From positions 2,046,001 to 2,110,000 of the forward strand of contig NZ_CP126738.1 in assembly GCF_030246865.1 (NCBI RefSeq): 64,000 nt of DNA, in the 5' to 3' direction. Shown piece after piece: positions 60,964-64,000 of the stretch. A program made the translations under genes and the position numbers. Every line of letters begins with the position of its first letter. The first letter of the stretch is position 1. This stretch comes from Microbacterium sp. zg-B96. Lineage in GTDB: Bacteria > Actinomycetota > Actinomycetes > Actinomycetales > Microbacteriaceae. Below the pieces are notes generated by a model. It did no database searches, was not told where the DNA came from, and worked only from the letters and a program-made list of their open reading frames with translations.

Positions 60964-61308
60964 ATGTATGTCATGCCAACTAGTGACCGCGTGGTCCAAC
61001 TCCGCAAGGGCGTGCTCGAGCTTGCGATCCTTGCGGTGCTCGGGCGCGAGGAGTGCTACGCGATCGAGATCATCGAACGGCTGAATGCGTACCCCGCGCT
61101 GACGGCGACCCCCGGCACCGTCTACCCTCTGCTGGCGCGGCTCGACAAGTCGGGCCTGGTCGGCACCCGGTGGGCGGAGGCTGCCGGCGGTCCGCCGCGC
61201 AAGTACTACCGGCTGACCCCGGCGGGCCGCGACTCGCTGTCTGCCGGAGCCGACGCCTGGGCGGCGCTCAGCGGCGCCATGACCGAGATCCTCGAGGGGA
61301 CGCCATGA
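60964..61308 (+). CDS. PadR family transcriptional regulator
   Basis: A 114-residue winged-helix repressor. The PadR signature runs from LRKGVLELAILAVLGREECYAIEI (in parts) through ATPGTVYPLLARLDKSGLV and PPRKYYRLTPAGR. ATG 60973 is an alternative start that would free the palindrome from the coding edge. It heads an operon in which every following gene overlaps its predecessor by four bases, encoding a membrane protein and an ABC exporter, a standard drug- or envelope-stress-responsive arrangement. Confidence 0.92.
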   Translation: MYVMPTSDRVVQLRKGVLELAILAVLGREECYAIEIIERLNAYPALTATPGTVYPLLARLDKSGLVGTRWAEAAGGPPRKYYRLTPAGRDSLSAGADAWAALSGAMTEILEGTP

Positions 61309-62195
61309 GCGCGACCGACTACCTGGGTGCCGTGCGCGCGCACCTTCATCGCGTGCCCCGCCCGGACCGGCGCCGGGCGCTGAGTGCCCTGTCGGCGCAG
61401 CTCGACGAGCTCGCCCAGGCCGGCCTCGATCCGGTGACCGCGCTGGGCGACCCGGCGGCATACGCGCACGAGCTGACCGATGCCCTCGCCGATGACACCG
61501 CGACGGCCGGGCCGCGCTGGCGACTGCTCGGCTTGCCAGTCGAACTGCGCGGCCCGATGAGCGCCGAGGTGCGCTCCCGCACCTGGGATCCGGCGAACCC
61601 GAAACTGTTCGTCCCGCGCCTGCTCGGGATCGGGTGGACACTCAACCTCGGCGCCGTCGCGGTGCGCCTGGGCCTCATCCGCCCCGATGACACCGGCGAC
61701 GATGTGCTCGCGGCCATCCCGCAGCGCCGGCTCCACCAGGCCCACGCGGTGCCGCTGGTCATCGCCGGCACGACGGCGGCCGTCATTGCGGCCACCTGGC
61801 GAGCCCTCCCGCCGACGGTGGCCGCGGGATTCGACTTGGGCGGTCGTGCGCAGGAGCACGCACCCCGGTGGGCGCTGCTCGCGGATCTCGCGCTCGGCGC
61901 GGTACCGGCGCTGTGGGCACTGCGCCGCAGCGCCCCGACCGAGGATCGCCTGGTGCGCACCGCAACGGCGACCTCGCTCGCCGTGATCTCCGCCGGCGTC
62001 GTCACCGCCACCCTCGCCGATGCCCGCGCACCGCAGGGTCGGTGGGGACTGCTCACCGTCGCGGCGCTGCCCCTGGCCATCGCGGCCTCCCTCGCCGTCG
62101 TCGTCGTGCCGCTGCGCGCGGGGCTGCGCCGCGTGTGGCTGTCCGATTCCCCCTCGGCACCCGCCGAGCCCGATGCCGCACCCCACACCTCATGA
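61305..62195 (+). CDS. Multi-helix membrane protein (HAAS-like N-terminus, DUF5808/DUF1648-like)
   Basis: A 296-residue protein. The first 60 residues are a charged helical segment (VRAHLHRVPRPDRRRALSAL, PAAYAHELTDAL) like the HAAS domain found after PadR genes. SRTWDPANPKLFVPRLLGIGW resembles DUF5808, and about five membrane helices follow, with GFDLGGRAQEHAPRW in the position of the DUF1648 motif. It may be a sensor or accessory subunit for the ABC exporter; ATG 61305 overlaps the PadR stop. Confidence 0.75.
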   Translation: MSATDYLGAVRAHLHRVPRPDRRRALSALSAQLDELAQAGLDPVTALGDPAAYAHELTDALADDTATAGPRWRLLGLPVELRGPMSAEVRSRTWDPANPKLFVPRLLGIGWTLNLGAVAVRLGLIRPDDTGDDVLAAIPQRRLHQAHAVPLVIAGTTAAVIAATWRALPPTVAAGFDLGGRAQEHAPRWALLADLALGAVPALWALRRSAPTEDRLVRTATATSLAVISAGVVTATLADARAPQGRWGLLTVAALPLAIAASLAVVVVPLRAGLRRVWLSDSPSAPAEPDAAPHTS

Positions 62196-63184
62196 CCTCG
62201 CAGCCGTTGCGCCCTCCGATGCCGGCACCGGAGCCCGGTGACCAATCAACCGTCATCGTGCAGGCCGCGGGGCTCTCGAAGCGATTCGGCGATCGTGATG
62301 TGGTCTCGGATCTGTCCTTCGGCGTCGCCCGCGGGCGCGCCTTCGGCCTTCTCGGGCCCAACGGGTCAGGCAAGACGACCACCGTGCGGCTGCTCACGGG
62401 ACTGCTGACCCCGGACCGCGGCGACATCACGCTCTTCGGTGAGCGGGTGACCCCCGCCGCGGCCGACCGGCTCCGCCGCCGGATCGGAGTGCAGACCGAC
62501 ACGAACCTCTATGAGACCCTTAGCGCCCGGGAGAACCTGCGCACGTGGGGCGCGCTCTACGGCATCGACCGCCGGGTAATGGACGATCGCATCGACGAGG
62601 TGCTCACCGTGCTCGGCCTGCAGGAGCGCGCCGGTTCCCTCGTCGGTGAGTTCAGCAAGGGGATGCGGCAGAAGCTGGCTGTCGGCCGCGCGGTGATGCA
62701 CGAGCCGGAACTGCTCTTCCTCGATGAGCCGACGGCGGGTCTGGACCCCGAAGCGGCCGCCGACCTCATCGGCTATCTCAAGCGCAGGATCCGGTCGCTG
62801 AACACGACGGTGATCATCTGCACCCACCAGCTGCACGGCCTGGAGTCGCTGTGCGACGACATCGGCATCATCCGCGGCGGACGGCTGCTCGCATGCGGCG
62901 TGGTGGACGACCTGCTCGCGCACCGTTGGCCCGACCGCCGGTACTGGCTCACCGTAGGCAGCGCCCTCCCCCGCGCGGCCGAGCTCGTGGCATCCGTCAC
63001 GGGATCGCCGCCGGAGGTCGACACCGACGGCCGCCTCGGTTTCTCATCCGCCGACGACGGCGTCGTCCCGGTCGTCGTCGCCGCTCTGGTGCGCGGCGGC
63101 GTCCCGGTGCGCGCGGTGACCCCCGAGGTGCCGACGATCGAGCAGTTCTACTTCGCCACGCTCGACGAAGGGGGCATCGCATGA
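62192..63184 (+). CDS. ABC transporter ATP-binding protein (exporter type)
   Basis: A 330-residue ATPase. Walker A is LLGPNGSGKTTTVRLL, the Q loop lies in GVQTDTNLYE, signature FSKGMRQKLAVGRA, Walker B LLFLDEPTAGLDPE and switch His in IICTHQLHGLE. The C-terminal 80 residues are the accessory domain of multidrug or antibiotic exporters. ATG 62192 overlaps the upstream stop and the permease gene overlaps its own stop, so subunits are made together. Confidence 0.93.
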   Translation: MTSQPLRPPMPAPEPGDQSTVIVQAAGLSKRFGDRDVVSDLSFGVARGRAFGLLGPNGSGKTTTVRLLTGLLTPDRGDITLFGERVTPAAADRLRRRIGVQTDTNLYETLSARENLRTWGALYGIDRRVMDDRIDEVLTVLGLQERAGSLVGEFSKGMRQKLAVGRAVMHEPELLFLDEPTAGLDPEAAADLIGYLKRRIRSLNTTVIICTHQLHGLESLCDDIGIIRGGRLLACGVVDDLLAHRWPDRRYWLTVGSALPRAAELVASVTGSPPEVDTDGRLGFSSADDGVVPVVVAALVRGGVPVRAVTPEVPTIEQFYFATLDEGGIA

Positions 63185-63993
63185 TCGACCGGCGACGTGT
63201 CTGGGCGGTGATCCGCAAGGACTGGCTCGAAATCTCCCGAGACAAGCAGGTGATCGCCCCACTCGTGATCATCCCGCTGCTGTTCGCGGCGGTCATCCCC
63301 TCGGCGGTGCTGCTGCTGGGCAACACCAGCGTTCCCACGTCGACCATCGGCGGGCTGCAGAGCTTCATCGGCAACCTGCCGCCCGGGATCGTGCCGGCCG
63401 GTTTCTCCGCAGAGCAGACCGTCGCCTACGCGGTCATCGTCTACTTCATGGCGCCCTTCTTCCTGCTGATCCCGGTCATGATCGCCAGCATCACCGCCAG
63501 CTCGAGCCTCGTCGGCGAGAAGGAACGACGCACGATCGAGGGCCTGCTCTACTCACCGCTGAGCACCCGCGAACTCGTCCTCGCGAAGGTGCTCGGCTCG
63601 GTCATCCCCGCCGTGGTGCTCACCTGGGTCGCATTCCTCCTCTACGCGACCATCGTCAACACCCTCGGCGCACCGATGATGGGCGGTGTGTTCTTTCCGA
63701 CCTGGACCTGGGCCGTGATCGTCGTGATCCTCGTGCCGCTCGTGGGATTCCTCGCGACGAGCCTGATCGTGGCGGTCTCGGCGCACTCTAGCACGATGCA
63801 GGGCGCTCAGGGCACGGCGATGTTCGTCGTGCTGCCGATCCTCGCCCTCGTGATCGGTCAGTCGACCGGACTCATGCTTTTCGATGTGACGGTGGCGCTC
63901 ATCACCGCCGCCGTGCTCCTCGTCGTCGACGTCGTGGCGTTCGTCCTCGTCGTGGCCCGATTCGACCGCGAGCGCATCGTCACCCGCCTGTAG
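63181..63993 (+). CDS. ABC-2 type permease
   Basis: A 270-residue permease. The cytoplasmic start IRKDWLEISRDKQVIAPLVI is typical of ABC-2 exporters, followed by a first helix, an extracytoplasmic loop and five more helices; SSSLVGEKERRTIEGLLYSPLS (in parts) is the conserved coupling region of the family. It ends at 63993, seven bases before the window edge. It forms an exporter with the ATPase encoded upstream; the substrate is unknown. Confidence 0.9.
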   Translation: MIDRRRVWAVIRKDWLEISRDKQVIAPLVIIPLLFAAVIPSAVLLLGNTSVPTSTIGGLQSFIGNLPPGIVPAGFSAEQTVAYAVIVYFMAPFFLLIPVMIASITASSSLVGEKERRTIEGLLYSPLSTRELVLAKVLGSVIPAVVLTWVAFLLYATIVNTLGAPMMGGVFFPTWTWAVIVVILVPLVGFLATSLIVAVSAHSSTMQGAQGTAMFVVLPILALVIGQSTGLMLFDVTVALITAAVLLVVDVVAFVLVVARFDRERIVTRL

Positions 63994-64000
63994 CGCAGCT

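Overview
The window is a high-GC (roughly 70 percent) actinobacterial chromosome segment. Its gene content and style fit a Microbacterium-like member of the Microbacteriaceae: the gene order around glmU-prs-rplY-pth-mfd and eno-ftsB-DUF501-S8 peptidase, frequent ATGA/GTGA stop-start overlaps, a DUF1918 protein, paired D-arabinono-1,4-lactone oxidase and PLP aldolase genes, and a frequent GGATGC/GCATCC hexamer. The assignment is inferred from content; no rRNA is present. I see no insertion sequence, prophage, CRISPR array or integrase. No stretch longer than about 300 bases lacks a gene.

Layout. 1-8600: a truncated AI-2E transporter, two diverged HTH_42/YcaQ-type DNA glycosylase-like genes around a membrane-anchored protein, the lemA-htpX pair, the ALO/aldolase pair and two small hypotheticals. 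8686-10199: a TetR gene and an MBL hydrolase diverging from a double palindrome, then an odd tRNA-Leu(UAA). 10250-16134 (minus strand): methyltransferase, eno, ftsB-like, DUF501, membrane-anchored subtilase and type II NADH dehydrogenase. 16395-17660: a thioesterase-like gene and an HTH/membrane pair behind two GTCAA-N7-TTGAC boxes. 17881-25173: a LacI-controlled peptide-type ABC importer (with a permease-ATPase-ATPase fusion), its LacI gene and an esterase, translationally coupled throughout except for a 69-nt gap after the first gene. 25231-28331 (minus): nhaA-mazG-hisS. 28471-33254: ppc, a gamma-carbonic-anhydrase-like gene and gdhA. 33363-39211 (minus): DUF1918, mfd, pth and rplY, with a small plus-strand membrane gene and a striking array of 20-bp repeats between mfd and pth. 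39424-42025: a 40-residue membrane peptide, gntK diverging from gnd, and VanZ. 42038-45771: a berberine-bridge-type oxidase and a two-component system. 45954-54736 (minus): tRNA-Gln, glmU, prs, a P-type ATPase and a flavin-based transmembrane electron-transfer module (FMN lipoprotein, ApbE, MOSC, NqrB/RnfD-FNR fusion). 54784-58386: a large secreted endo-galactanase. 58520-63993: MarR, ABC-F, and a PadR-membrane protein-ABC exporter operon.

How it fits together. Central carbon enzymes (eno, ppc, gnd, gntK, gdhA), respiratory input (ndh), cell-wall and nucleotide precursors (glmU, prs) and translation maintenance (hisS, rplY, pth) form the housekeeping backbone. Accessory blocks for uptake, polysaccharide degradation and membrane redox lie between them. 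Most accessory blocks have a recognisable palindromic or direct-repeat operator at their promoter. The least explained items are the 20-bp dyad repeat arrays (37788-37915, echoed at 16332-16372), the imperfect palindrome after gdhA, the short-armed tRNA-Leu(UAA), and a glmU start codon one base from the end of tRNA-Gln.
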